From NCBI GenBank assembly GCA_905215345.1, contig CAJMPR010000002.1, positions 1 through 64,000 of the forward strand: a stretch of DNA of 64,000 nt, in the 5' to 3' direction. The first letter of the stretch is position 1, and each line of letters opens with the position of its first letter. The position numbers and the translations under genes are program-made. The notes under the pieces were generated by a model. It was given only the letters and a program-made list of their open reading frames with translations. It did not search any database and was not told the origin of the DNA. Positions 44,896 to 53,346 of the stretch are shown piece by piece. Source of the DNA: an uncultured bacterium. Lineage in GTDB: Bacteria > Bacteroidota > Bacteroidia > Bacteroidales > Bacteroidaceae.

Positions 44896-45486
44896 TTAAA
44901 ACTCTACCTTCGGCGCTTGTTCGCTGCCTTCGGCAGCTTCAAAGTAAGCGCGTTTTCCAAAACCGAAAAGACCGGCAAGGATATTTCTGGGGAAACGGCG
45001 GATAGCTGTATTGAAGCTTTGGGCTGCATTGTTAAAATTGGTACGTGCCACGTTGATACGGTTTTCAGTACCTTCCAGTTGTGCTTGCAGTTCAAGGAAG
45101 TTTTGGTTAGCCTTCAAGTCGGGGTAGTTCTCGGTGAGGGCAAGTAACTTGCCGAGTGCGGATGTAACTGCACCCTGTGCTTTCTGATATTCAGTCAACT
45201 TTTCAGGTGTCAGGTCGTTAGCATTTACGGTAATCTGAGTTGCTTTACTACGTGCTTCTACTACGCCTTCGAGTGTCTCCTTCTCATGTGAAGCATACCC
45301 TTTGACGGTACTTACCAGATTTGGAATTAAATCGGCACGGCGTTGGTATTGTGTTTCTACGTTTGACCATTGTCCGCTGACGTTTTCTTCCATAGTTACG
45401 AGTCCGTTGTAACCGGTAACGCCCCAAATAGCAAGCAAGGCTACAACAATAATAATGATAATGGTTGATTTCTTCATACTTTTCAT
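44896..45486 (-). CDS. LemA-family membrane-anchored protein
   Basis: 196 aa: one N-terminal membrane helix (STIIIIIVVALLAIWGV) with the bulk outside, in long helices. Family blocks are YNGLVTMEENVSGQWSNVETQYQRRADLIPNLVSTVKGYA, SRAxxA-like EARSKATQI, and ENYPDLKANQNF. The function of LemA proteins is not established. It lies 70 bp after a TPM-domain gene, an adjacency that is very common across bacteria. GAGG about 9 nt before ATG 45486 supports that start; ATG 45477 is possible. Confidence 0.92.
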   Translation of the reverse strand: MKSMKKSTIIIIIVVALLAIWGVTGYNGLVTMEENVSGQWSNVETQYQRRADLIPNLVSTVKGYASHEKETLEGVVEARSKATQITVNANDLTPEKLTEYQKAQGAVTSALGKLLALTENYPDLKANQNFLELQAQLEGTENRINVARTNFNNAAQSFNTAIRRFPRNILAGLFGFGKRAYFEAAEGSEQAPKVEF

Positions 45487-45556
45487 TTTTTAGCCTCACC
45501 TCCGCCGCCTCTCCGAAAGAGAGGGGAGGAGGAAAGTGTGATTATTATTTTTTTCC

Positions 45557-46471
45557 TTAGAATCTTGAGCCTGCTCCGCCTCCGCCGCCCATGCCACCGC
45601 CGAAGCTGCCGCCACTAAAGCCACCACCTCCACCGCTGAAGCCTCTTCCGCTGCCGAAGATGATGGGACCGCCTCCGCCACCGCCTCTACCACGATAATT
45701 CTCGTCATAGGATTGCTGGCGACGAACCACTTTGTGCCCGCAGTTGCGGCAAGTATAAGTCACATCTTCTGTCTTTACTCCGTTGCTTCGGGAGACAAGT
45801 GTGCTGCCGCTACGTTGTAGTTTATGCTGCCCGCAGTTAGGACATTTACTGGCTGCGCGTGCTTTTAGTATTCCCACTATGATTGCTACTGCAAAGAAAC
45901 CTATGACTGCGAGGATTACCCCTATTGGGAAGTCTTCGTTCTCTCCGCTTGTATCGTCGTTTACCATCGAACCATCCAAGCGGGCACAAACAGCACGTAC
46001 ACCGGCTACCATACCGGCATCCCAGTTACCGTCTTTCAGGTAGGGAATCATATCACGCGTTTGGATTCTTTTACAGATGGCATCTGGTAAATCGCCTTCC
46101 AGACCATATCCTGTGTAAAACTGGATACAACGCTGGTCAGTCACCAACAGAATAACCAAACCGTTGTTCTTGCCTTTCTTTCCCACTCCCCATTCGTTGA
46201 GTAACCGATGTGCAAAGTCAAAACAGTCTTCGCTGCCGATGGACGGGACTACGGCTACTACAGTTTCTATTCCGGTCTGCTGTTCCAATGCATAGAGCAT
46301 ATGGTCAATACTGTCGCATGCCGCTGTGGAGAGAATACCGGCAGGATTACAGACGTAGCGTGTCTTGTCCTGAAGATGAACTTTGGGAATGTTTTGGGTA
46401 GTGTAAATCTCCTGCGCCTGCAAGGAAATGAGCAGACACAAGAAAAATGATATGGAAATAATTCGTTTCAT
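45557..46471 (-). CDS. TPM-domain protein with glycine-rich tail
   Basis: 304 aa: signal peptide (to LQAQ), a TPM (YgcG/Psb32-type) domain at about 38-165 (YVCNPAGILSTAACDSIDHMLYALEQQTGIETVVAVV), one membrane helix at about 185-205, a Cys4 zinc-ribbon-like segment (CPNCGQHK and CRNCGHKV), and a Gly/Ser/Phe-rich tail. That order is typical of bacterial TPM proteins paired with LemA, as here. TPM domains are implicated in membrane or photosystem protein repair and phosphatase activity elsewhere; the role here is unknown. Confidence 0.9.
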   Translation of the reverse strand: MKRIISISFFLCLLISLQAQEIYTTQNIPKVHLQDKTRYVCNPAGILSTAACDSIDHMLYALEQQTGIETVVAVVPSIGSEDCFDFAHRLLNEWGVGKKGKNNGLVILLVTDQRCIQFYTGYGLEGDLPDAICKRIQTRDMIPYLKDGNWDAGMVAGVRAVCARLDGSMVNDDTSGENEDFPIGVILAVIGFFAVAIIVGILKARAASKCPNCGQHKLQRSGSTLVSRSNGVKTEDVTYTCRNCGHKVVRRQQSYDENYRGRGGGGGGPIIFGSGRGFSGGGGGFSGGSFGGGMGGGGGAGSRF

Positions 46472-46510
46472 ACTATTGTATTTGTAGCAGCGAAGATAGG
46501 AAAAATCACA

Positions 46511-47509
46511 TCAACGGATGTATTTCCCTACGAAATTCTTCACACGCTCTGTATATTCTTGTGGATAATCTCTATAAGACATAGCATGAGTGGCACCAGG
46601 AACAATCCACAATTCTTTCGGTTCACTCTTGGCGTCGTAGAGAGGATAGACCATCCAGGTAGGCACGTACGTGTCGGCATCGCCATGTATGAAGAACATG
46701 GGTAATTTGCTTTTCTTGACTTGATTCAGAGAAGATGCTTCCTGGAAGTTCCAACCGTATTTTGCATTACATAGCAAACTGGTGGTATACATCAATGGGA
46801 AGGCGGGCAGACTGAACTGGTTTTTTAGCTCATGGGAAAACTCGTCCCACACACTGGTATAGCCACAATCTTCTACGAAGCATTTTACGAAAGGTTGCTG
46901 CGGTTCTCCTGATACCATCATGGTAGTAGCTGCACCCATAGAAATACCATGTACCACCATTTGGGTAGTGACATTTTGAGGAGAAGGTTCGCTCTTGTTT
47001 TCCATACTGTCACTGGACTTTCCAAAGATATTGTTGGCAATGTTCATCCAGTTTAATACATCAAGGCGGTCTTTCCAACCCATTTGAATAGCAGGACCTT
47101 CACTTAATCCCTGATCTTGCAGGTCGGGCAGGAAAATGTTATATTTTAAATCTTTGTTATAAAGATAGCCTATCATGAGCATACGGATGGCATTGTCAGT
47201 ATAGCCATGCACAATGACAGCGGTTTTATCCGTCGGTTCGGGGGCAACGGCAAAAATAGCATGCAGTTGCCGTCCTTCGGGATTGATGATAAAAGTATCA
47301 CGTAAAGCACCGACTGTTTGTAAACTGTCCAGCCATGACTCAATAAACGGGTATTCGCTGCGCATGTATTCGTAGGAGCCGGGGATGTCTTTCCCTTTAT
47401 TATCCTTTGGTGTCAGCGAGAAACCAAGCATGTAAAAACTTCCCCCGATGAGGACGATAATAATCAATATAATTAGTCCGGCCAGACTGTATTTGAACTT
47501 CTTCTTCAT
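46511..47509 (-). CDS. alpha/beta hydrolase, membrane-anchored
   Basis: 332 aa from ATG 47509 (MKKKFKYSLAG), one base after the aroE stop; a longer upstream reading lies inside aroE and is rejected. A single N-terminal membrane helix (LIILIIIVLIGGSFYML) is followed by a hydrolase domain. The oxyanion-side block is VIVHGYTDNAIRM, the nucleophile elbow VHGISMGAATTMM has the Ser, and FFIHGDADTYVP and PGATHAMSY supply Asp and His. The substrate is unknown; esterase or peptidase activity on envelope compounds is plausible. Confidence 0.88.
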   Translation of the reverse strand: MKKKFKYSLAGLIILIIIVLIGGSFYMLGFSLTPKDNKGKDIPGSYEYMRSEYPFIESWLDSLQTVGALRDTFIINPEGRQLHAIFAVAPEPTDKTAVIVHGYTDNAIRMLMIGYLYNKDLKYNIFLPDLQDQGLSEGPAIQMGWKDRLDVLNWMNIANNIFGKSSDSMENKSEPSPQNVTTQMVVHGISMGAATTMMVSGEPQQPFVKCFVEDCGYTSVWDEFSHELKNQFSLPAFPLMYTTSLLCNAKYGWNFQEASSLNQVKKSKLPMFFIHGDADTYVPTWMVYPLYDAKSEPKELWIVPGATHAMSYRDYPQEYTERVKNFVGKYIR

Positions 47510-47510
47510 G

Positions 47511-48257
47511 TTACTTCTTCCAAATTTCCCATGCAGCAAAGGCTTGTAACAGCAGCATCTCCAATCCGTTCTTAGTAACGGCTCCATGTGCCTGGCCTTT
47601 CTTCATGAAAAGAGTTTCATTTGGATTGTATAACAAATCGTAGAGTAAATGGTTGGGAGTAAGCTCTTCATAAGGAATGTCCGGACAGAAGTCTACTTTA
47701 GGGAACATGCCGACAGGGGTACAGTTTACAATGACGGTATATTCTTTCATAATCTCCGGAGTCAATTCTTCGTATGTCAAGAACTTCGAATCTTTCTTAG
47801 TACGCGAAACGAATGTACTTTCAATACCTAAGTTCTCTAATCCGCGGTATACGGCTTTGGAAGCACCGCCTGTGCCGAGGATTAATGCTTTCTTATGGCA
47901 GGGTTGCAAAAGGGGTTCAATAGATTGGGTAAATCCGATGATATCCGAATTATAGCCGACAAGCTTTACCTTACCTTTGGGAAGACGGATAATCTTGATA
48001 ACATTAATAGCCCCTATCTTTGCGGCATCCTTGTCCAGTTCATCAAGAAATGGGATGACTTGCTCCTTGTAGGGAATGGTTACGTTAAGTCCGTACAAAT
48101 TGGGATTCTCTTCTATTACTTCCATAAAGTCATTGATGTCGGGGATTTCGAAATTGAAATATTCCGCATCAATGTTTTCTGCTTTGAATTTTTCATTGAA
48201 GTATCCGATAGAGAACGAATGTTTCAACGGGTAACCGATTAAACCATATTTTTGCAT
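47511..48257 (-). CDS. aroE: shikimate dehydrogenase
   Basis: Reduces 3-dehydroshikimate to shikimate with NADPH in aromatic amino-acid synthesis. 248 aa, slightly short for the family. It has the substrate-binding start GYPLKHSFSIGYFN, the catalytic Lys in NVTIPYKEQVIPFLDE, and the nucleotide-binding GTGGASKAVYRGLENLG, plus NCTPVGMFP. It is 29 bp after ubiE/menG and followed by the hydrolase with a 1-bp gap. Confidence 0.94.
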   Translation of the reverse strand: MQKYGLIGYPLKHSFSIGYFNEKFKAENIDAEYFNFEIPDINDFMEVIEENPNLYGLNVTIPYKEQVIPFLDELDKDAAKIGAINVIKIIRLPKGKVKLVGYNSDIIGFTQSIEPLLQPCHKKALILGTGGASKAVYRGLENLGIESTFVSRTKKDSKFLTYEELTPEIMKEYTVIVNCTPVGMFPKVDFCPDIPYEELTPNHLLYDLLYNPNETLFMKKGQAHGAVTKNGLEMLLLQAFAAWEIWKK

Positions 48258-48286
48258 ATCAATGTGTGTTAAAGGGGGAATAGTGG

Positions 48287-49024
48287 CTATTTTGTAGCAA
48301 AATATAACGTGCAGATTCCGAAAGTCAATCGCTTGAATTGTACTTGGCTGAATCCTGCCTTACGGATAACTTTCTGCATCACTTCACCTTGTGGAAAAGC
48401 TCGGATGCTCTGGGGCAAGTAGGTATAAGCACTGTTGTCTTTCGAAATACATTTACCGATCAGGGGAATAACAACTTTGGAATAAAGGGTGAAGAGTTGT
48501 TTCATTGGAAAAGAATCCGGGGTGGAAAGTTCCAAAATGACGAGATGACCGCCAGGTGTCAACACCCGGCACATCTCGGAAAGTCCTTTATCCAGTCCGT
48601 CGAAATTGCGGATGCCGAACGCCACGGTTACGGCGTCGAAGCTTCCGTCGGCAAATGAGAGGGAGGTGCAATCCTCCCGGGCAAAAGATATTTTGTCCGA
48701 GAGGTGCGCCTGCTTCACTTTTTCAAGACCCACATTCATCATACCTTCGGAGATGTCGGTGCCAATCAATGCGTCAGGTTGCAGTTCGCGGCATGCGAGA
48801 ATAGCGAAATCACCGGTGCCGGTAGCCACATCCATGATACGTAGGGGATGGAAAGGACGGAGCATATTGATCGCTTTCTGGCGCCAACTACGGTCTATAC
48901 CCAATGACAAGGTATGATTAAGCTGGTCGTAGGCAGGGGCGATATTGTCGAACATTTCTTCGACTTGCTCACTCTTTTTACCTTCGTTACCGTAAGGTTT
49001 GATATGTTCCTGAGGGTAATTCAT
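48287..49024 (-). CDS. ubiE/menG: demethylmenaquinone methyltransferase
   Basis: C-methylates demethylmenaquinone using S-adenosylmethionine. 245 aa from ATG 49024 (MNYPQEHIKPYG); an open upstream extension carries repetitive non-coding-like sequence and is rejected. Signatures are VEEMFDNIAPAYDQLNHTLS, the SAM-binding MDVATGTGDFAI, AFGIRNFDGLDKGL and the C-terminal LTFGICTLYFATK. Bacteroides uses menaquinone only, so the MenG activity is the relevant one. Confidence 0.94.
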   Translation of the reverse strand: MNYPQEHIKPYGNEGKKSEQVEEMFDNIAPAYDQLNHTLSLGIDRSWRQKAINMLRPFHPLRIMDVATGTGDFAILACRELQPDALIGTDISEGMMNVGLEKVKQAHLSDKISFAREDCTSLSFADGSFDAVTVAFGIRNFDGLDKGLSEMCRVLTPGGHLVILELSTPDSFPMKQLFTLYSKVVIPLIGKCISKDNSAYTYLPQSIRAFPQGEVMQKVIRKAGFSQVQFKRLTFGICTLYFATK

Positions 49025-49052
49025 TATGTTATGTGATAATGTGGTAAAACGG

Positions 49053-49105
49053 TAAAGTGATAGGCGGTGTTTCATCACCTGCCACTTCATCACTCTATCA
49101 CTTTA
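49053..49105. repeat. hairpin at the purC-ubiE junction
   Basis: 11-bp perfect arms TAAAGTGATAG (49053-49063) and CTATCACTTTA (49095-49105) enclose a second imperfect dyad (GGTGTTTCATCACC). The distal arm overlaps the last codons and stop of purC. It is probably an RNA structure between two co-transcribed genes. Confidence 0.5.
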
Positions 49106-50039
49106 GATAATCAGTAACATTTTTTTCGATACGCTCGGCAATGTTGCTGGTATCTTCTTTCACAAACTTCTCACCAGTGATGTGCTCGTACAATTCGATG
49201 TAACGGTCGCTGATAGAAGTAACGATTTCTTCGGTCATTTCGGGAACTTGTTGTCCTTCTTTGCCCTGAAAACCATTATCCATTAACCATTCGCGTACGA
49301 ACTCCTTGGAAAGTTGCTTTTGCGGCTCGCCTTTTTCAAAGCGATCCTGATAGCCTTCGGAGTAAAAATAACGGCTTGAGTCAGGAGTATGTATTTCGTC
49401 CATCAGATAGATAGTGCCGTTATGCTTGCCAAATTCGTATTTGGTATCTACTAAGATAAGACCACGTTCCGCAGCGATTTCAGTGCCTCTCTTGAAGAGT
49501 GCTAATGTATATTTCTCCAAAATGGCATATTCTTCAGGAGTAGCCAAACCTTGTGCAAGGATTTCTTCTTTAGAGATATCAGCATCGTGCTCGCCTATTT
49601 CTGCCTTGGTGGTAGGAGTGACAATGGGTTCGGGGAACTTTTGGTTTTCCTTCATACCTTCCGGCAGCTTGATGCCACAGATTTCACGAACACCGCTCTT
49701 ATAGGCACGCCATGCACTGCCACAGAGGTAGCCACGTACAATCATTTCAATAGGAAAGCCTTCGCACATCACACCTACGGTAACCATAGGGTCGGGAGTA
49801 GCCTGTTTCCAGTTAGGGCATATGTCGGTAGTGGCATCCAGGAACTTTGCTGCAATCTGGTTCAGCATTTGTCCTTTAAAAGGAATACCTTTCGGCAATA
49901 CTACGTCGAAGGCTGAGATGCGGTCTGTTGCGACCATTACTAACTTTTCACCATTGATGTTGTACACATCACGCACTTTACCGTGGTACACGCTTTTCTG
50001 ACCCGGAAAGTTGAAATCTGTTTTAGTTAATGCTTTCAT
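49098..50039 (-). CDS. purC: phosphoribosylaminoimidazole-succinocarboxamide synthase
   Basis: SAICAR synthetase of purine synthesis. 313 aa, the longer type. Motifs are YHGKVRDVYNINGEKLVMVATDRISAFDVVLP at the ATP site, VRGYLCGSAWRAY, and LVDTKYEFGKHNGTIYLMDEIHTPDSSRY with the substrate-binding Asp/Glu residues. It lies 45 bp after phoH. Purine genes purC and purM are therefore both in this window but in separate transcription units. Confidence 0.96.
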   Translation of the reverse strand: MKALTKTDFNFPGQKSVYHGKVRDVYNINGEKLVMVATDRISAFDVVLPKGIPFKGQMLNQIAAKFLDATTDICPNWKQATPDPMVTVGVMCEGFPIEMIVRGYLCGSAWRAYKSGVREICGIKLPEGMKENQKFPEPIVTPTTKAEIGEHDADISKEEILAQGLATPEEYAILEKYTLALFKRGTEIAAERGLILVDTKYEFGKHNGTIYLMDEIHTPDSSRYFYSEGYQDRFEKGEPQKQLSKEFVREWLMDNGFQGKEGQQVPEMTEEIVTSISDRYIELYEHITGEKFVKEDTSNIAERIEKNVTDYLK

Positions 50040-50084
50040 CTTTGTAATATTTTAGATTTGAAAATTTGCAAACTATGAATAGGA

Positions 50085-51068
50085 CTATTTCTCTGCCATT
50101 TCTTCTTTTCTTTTTTCCCGTTCGGCTTTGACTTCTTTGTCGTACCGTTCGTAAGCCTCAACTATGTGTGTTACCAGCTTATGACGTACGATGTCTTTTT
50201 TGTTCAGTTCGATAAAACTGATGCCTTTAACGCCTTTCAGAATCTTCAAGGCTTGTACCAGGCCGGAAGTCTGTGATTGCGGTAAGTCAATCTGCGTCAT
50301 ATCTCCCGTAACTATCATCTTGGTGTTCGTCCCCATACGGGTGAGGAACATCTTGATTTGCTGTGTAGTGGTATTCTGCGCTTCATCCAGAATAACGACG
50401 GCGTCGTTCAGGGTACGTCCACGCATAAAGGCGAGGGGAGCAATCTGAATGATATTCAGTTCCATATATTCTTTTAACTTGGCAGCCGGTATCATGTCCT
50501 GCAACGCATCATAGAGTGGTTGCAGATACGGATCTATTTTATCTTTCATGTCTCCCGGCAGAAAACCGAGTTTCTCTCCGGCTTCTACGGCAGGACGGCT
50601 GAGGATGATTTTCTTTATTTCTTTATTCTTTAATGCACGTACAGCAAGGGCGATAGCGGTATATGTTTTACCGGAACCGGCAGGACCGATGGCAAATACC
50701 ATATCATTCTTTGCAAAAGCTTCTACCAACTTTAACTGGTTTTCACTTCGTGGGATTATGGGTTTTCCGGTCACACTGAAAACAATGACGTTTCCTGATT
50801 TCTCGGCTTGTGGGGCATTGCCTTTGATGATATCGATAATAACTTCCTCTTTGAGCGAATTATATTCGGCGCAGTATTTTTCCAGTTTGGTAATGTTTTC
50901 TTCAAATGCGCACATTTCCTCTTCATCTCCCAATACTTTAATGACATTGCCACGGGCAACGATACGGAGTTTGGGATACAAGGCTTTTATTAATTGCATG
51001 TTGGCGTTGTTTACGCCATAAAAAATTACCGGGTCTATATCCTCAAGAACAATCAGTTTTTCTATCAT
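50085..51068 (-). CDS. phoH: PhoH-family ATPase/helicase-like protein
   Basis: 327 aa: an N-terminal KH-like or N-domain (to about 100), then a PhoH P-loop domain with Walker A GPAGSGKT (residues 128-135), SRPAVEAGEKLGFLPGD and Walker B VVILDEAQNTTTQQIKMFLTRMG. The family is linked to RNA metabolism (often next to ybeY). Despite the name it is not shown here to be phosphate-regulated. It is first gene of the phoH-purC-ubiE-aroE group, with a -7 element upstream. Confidence 0.92.
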   Translation of the reverse strand: MIEKLIVLEDIDPVIFYGVNNANMQLIKALYPKLRIVARGNVIKVLGDEEEMCAFEENITKLEKYCAEYNSLKEEVIIDIIKGNAPQAEKSGNVIVFSVTGKPIIPRSENQLKLVEAFAKNDMVFAIGPAGSGKTYTAIALAVRALKNKEIKKIILSRPAVEAGEKLGFLPGDMKDKIDPYLQPLYDALQDMIPAAKLKEYMELNIIQIAPLAFMRGRTLNDAVVILDEAQNTTTQQIKMFLTRMGTNTKMIVTGDMTQIDLPQSQTSGLVQALKILKGVKGISFIELNKKDIVRHKLVTHIVEAYERYDKEVKAEREKRKEEMAEK

Positions 51069-51116
51069 TGATATGCTTTAAAATTCAGTTCTGTTTCAAT
51101 AAGGTAAAACGTTCTG

Positions 51117-51124
51117 CAAATGTA
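51117..51124 (-). promoter_or_regulatory. -7 element for phoH-purC-ubiE-aroE
   Basis: Reads TACATTTG on the minus strand, a full match to TAnnTTTG, 48 bp before the phoH start. No clear -33 was found. Confidence 0.5.
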
Positions 51125-51158
51125 GTGAAACGTTTGGATACTTAGGCTGTTCCATAAG

Positions 51159-51773
51159 TTATTTTTTTGTTACCGGCTTCACTACGATACCGTTTCCGTT
51201 CTTGGTACAACGGATACAATCTTTTCTTAAAGTGCGCTCTTGCATGTTGAAGATAATATTCGGATTGAAGTGCTGTCCGTTGATACGGGTTTCAAAGTGC
51301 AGATGTTCGGTAGTTGCACGTCCGGTACGTCCGGTTAAAGCAATAGCTTGTCCGGCCTTGACAGTATCTCCACTGTGCACCAGGTTCTTGAAGTTATGGC
51401 TATATATGGTTTCCAACCCGAAAGGGTGGCGTACAACAATGACATTACCATAGGCACTATAAGGTTTGGACATTCGTACTATGCCGTTAAAGGCGCAACG
51501 AATCGTGTCTTTGGCGCATGTCTTGATGTCAATGCCGGAATGATGCCCTTTGCCTCGTCCATAGTTGGAAATGACTTTTCCGTTAGGTAACGGAAATGCA
51601 TAATTCTTATCACACAGACTATCTAAGTGTATTTCTATGTTCTTGTTTTTGTCGAATAGCCCTGGAGTAGCTACACGGATATGGTTAATCTCCATGAAAG
51701 AGAATGTCGGCTTATTGTCTTTCACTGTACCCGTGAAGGCGACAACCAGAAAGGGGATGAGAATTAGTTTCAT
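51159..51773 (-). CDS. M23-family (LytM-like) peptidase
   Basis: 204 aa: signal peptide (LILIPFLVVAFTG), then an M23 domain with zinc ligands in GHHSGIDI and HLHFETRI. The fold normally cuts peptide bonds in peptidoglycan, while inactive relatives regulate amidases. The first ligand block reads HHSGIDI, matching the active HxxxD pattern, and the HxH is present, so catalysis is likely. It lies 9 bp after the B3/4 gene. Confidence 0.88.
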   Translation of the reverse strand: MKLILIPFLVVAFTGTVKDNKPTFSFMEINHIRVATPGLFDKNKNIEIHLDSLCDKNYAFPLPNGKVISNYGRGKGHHSGIDIKTCAKDTIRCAFNGIVRMSKPYSAYGNVIVVRHPFGLETIYSHNFKNLVHSGDTVKAGQAIALTGRTGRATTEHLHFETRINGQHFNPNIIFNMQERTLRKDCIRCTKNGNGIVVKPVTKK

Positions 51774-51782
51774 GGCAGTTAT

Positions 51783-52448
51783 TTATTCAAAATATTGTAT
51801 GGTTCCACCGTTGGATGAGGCGTACTTTCTTAATAGCTCTTGTATCATTTCTGCTGCTTCTTGCAGTCCCTCTTGCCCGTTATAACCGTTAACTATGGCA
51901 AGGATATGGCGTGTGTCGAGTCCCATTTTAGTGCGCTCGTTATCACTGGTGGGAGTACCGATGCCTCCTATCTTATCACGATAAACAGGTAATCCATCAA
52001 TGTTCAGCACTCCGCGCCCGATGCCTTCAAACGCTTCTTCTGCATGTCCAATACCGAGCTCAAGGTTAACTCCCTGTATCTTATCTGCATCAAATCCTCC
52101 AATGGAGTGACCAGTACGGAGGGAAACGAGATTGATAAGGTCTACCAATGTATTGATTTGGTAAAGAGCCAATCCTTTCATAAGGCGACGGCGCAATGCT
52201 TCTGCCGAAGGACGGTAACGGCTCGGATCTTTACCGCAACATTTATATGCTTCACGGGTGGCGGCAATAACAGGTTGAAGTTTGATGTCTTCCGGCTGAG
52301 TAGTGGAAACAAGTTTATGGGTGAAAGCATTTATTTCTTCCCACAGTCCTTCACTGAAGATGGTATTGGTGACTTCCGCATAAACGGCTGCACCCTTGAA
52401 GCCGGGGCAGGCTTTCTTTATGGCTTCTGATACGGTAATGTTATGCAT
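51783..52448 (-). CDS. stand-alone B3/B4 (tRNA-editing-like) domain protein
   Basis: A 221-aa protein that consists almost entirely of the B3/B4 domain found as the editing module in the phenylalanyl-tRNA synthetase beta subunit: YKCCGKDPSRYRPSAEALRRR, INTLVDLINLVSLRTGHSIGGFDADKI, and SDNERTKMGLDTRHILAIVNGY. Free-standing forms are widespread. Clearance of mischarged tRNA is a hypothesis only. It lies 76 bp after pgeF. Confidence 0.83.
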   Translation of the reverse strand: MHNITVSEAIKKACPGFKGAAVYAEVTNTIFSEGLWEEINAFTHKLVSTTQPEDIKLQPVIAATREAYKCCGKDPSRYRPSAEALRRRLMKGLALYQINTLVDLINLVSLRTGHSIGGFDADKIQGVNLELGIGHAEEAFEGIGRGVLNIDGLPVYRDKIGGIGTPTSDNERTKMGLDTRHILAIVNGYNGQEGLQEAAEMIQELLRKYASSNGGTIQYFE

Positions 52449-52524
52449 ATTTAATTTAGCTATGAGTTATAAGTTATTTGTCGATGGTGATTTGTACATA
52501 TATGCTGAGCAAATACCTCATAAC

Positions 52525-53346
52525 TTAATAAACACCTCGATTTATCATAATCCCCGACAAGATACGTCCGGACTTGATACCCAATCGTCGTGCCGAGAAA
52601 AAATCTTCATGTTGTTGATAGGTGCAGATACCGGCACTTTCTATTTGATTGTCCGGTATTCCAAAGTCTGATAGTTGCAATCGGTTGGCTGCCCATAGGT
52701 CAATGTGATATTTGTGTGTCTCCGGCTTCCACTCTGAAACGTATTCCATTGGGAAATCTTTTTCCCGGAAAGCTTCGTATACTTCGTCGCCTACCTCGAA
52801 AGAGGGAAGTGAAATGCCAGGACCTATGCAGGCAATTACATCTTTACCTGTTGTGCCGTATAGGGTATGCATCCTATCAAGTGTGTGTCCGAGGATACGG
52901 TTAACTGTTCCCCGCCAGCCGGCATGAATAGCGGCTATGGCCTGATGCTCCTTGTCATATAATAGTATGGGGATGCAGTCTGCTGTTGAGATACAGATGC
53001 AACAACCCGCTTCCTGCGTAATTAGTGCGTCGATACTTTGCAACATCGTGTGACGTCCTTCATCCGTAGCATGTAAGTATGTCTCATCTATAATAAGTAT
53101 TTGGGTATCATGTGTCTGAAACGGTATGATTAATTCTTTCGGACGTTGCGGTAAAGAAGAACAAAGTATTTCCCGGTTACGGCGAACGCATTCTGCGTCG
53201 TCACCGGTATAAGGGGTACAATTGAACGAACTGTAGTTACCTTTGCTGTATCCGCCATGTCGGGTGGTGACAAAACAAGAAATGTTGGGATACGTGGCAA
53301 GCACCTCATATCCCAACATTCGTTTATCTTTTGCAAGAGAAATCAT
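52525..53346 (-). CDS. pgeF: peptidoglycan editing factor / purine nucleosidase-like (PgeF, YlmD/YfiH)
   Basis: 273 aa from ATG 53346 (MISLAKDKRML), which overlaps the obg stop as ATGA; a start six codons earlier is disfavoured. Motifs are FVTTRHGGYSKGNYSSFN, the metal or substrate residues in TADCIPILL and AIHAGWRGTVNRI, and CIGPGISLPSFEVGDEV. The family includes laccase-like polyphenol oxidase names, adenosine-cleaving activity, and removal of misincorporated L-Ser from peptidoglycan precursors in E. coli. Which applies here is not shown. Confidence 0.9.
   Translation of the reverse strand: MISLAKDKRMLGYEVLATYPNISCFVTTRHGGYSKGNYSSFNCTPYTGDDAECVRRNREILCSSLPQRPKELIIPFQTHDTQILIIDETYLHATDEGRHTMLQSIDALITQEAGCCICISTADCIPILLYDKEHQAIAAIHAGWRGTVNRILGHTLDRMHTLYGTTGKDVIACIGPGISLPSFEVGDEVYEAFREKDFPMEYVSEWKPETHKYHIDLWAANRLQLSDFGIPDNQIESAGICTYQQHEDFFSARRLGIKSGRILSGIMINRGVY

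Noticed and set aside
48287..49093. Longer start for ubiE/menG at 49093
   Set aside because: The extra 23 codons consist of hairpin-forming repeat sequence at the purC junction; homologous proteins begin near MNYPQEHI.
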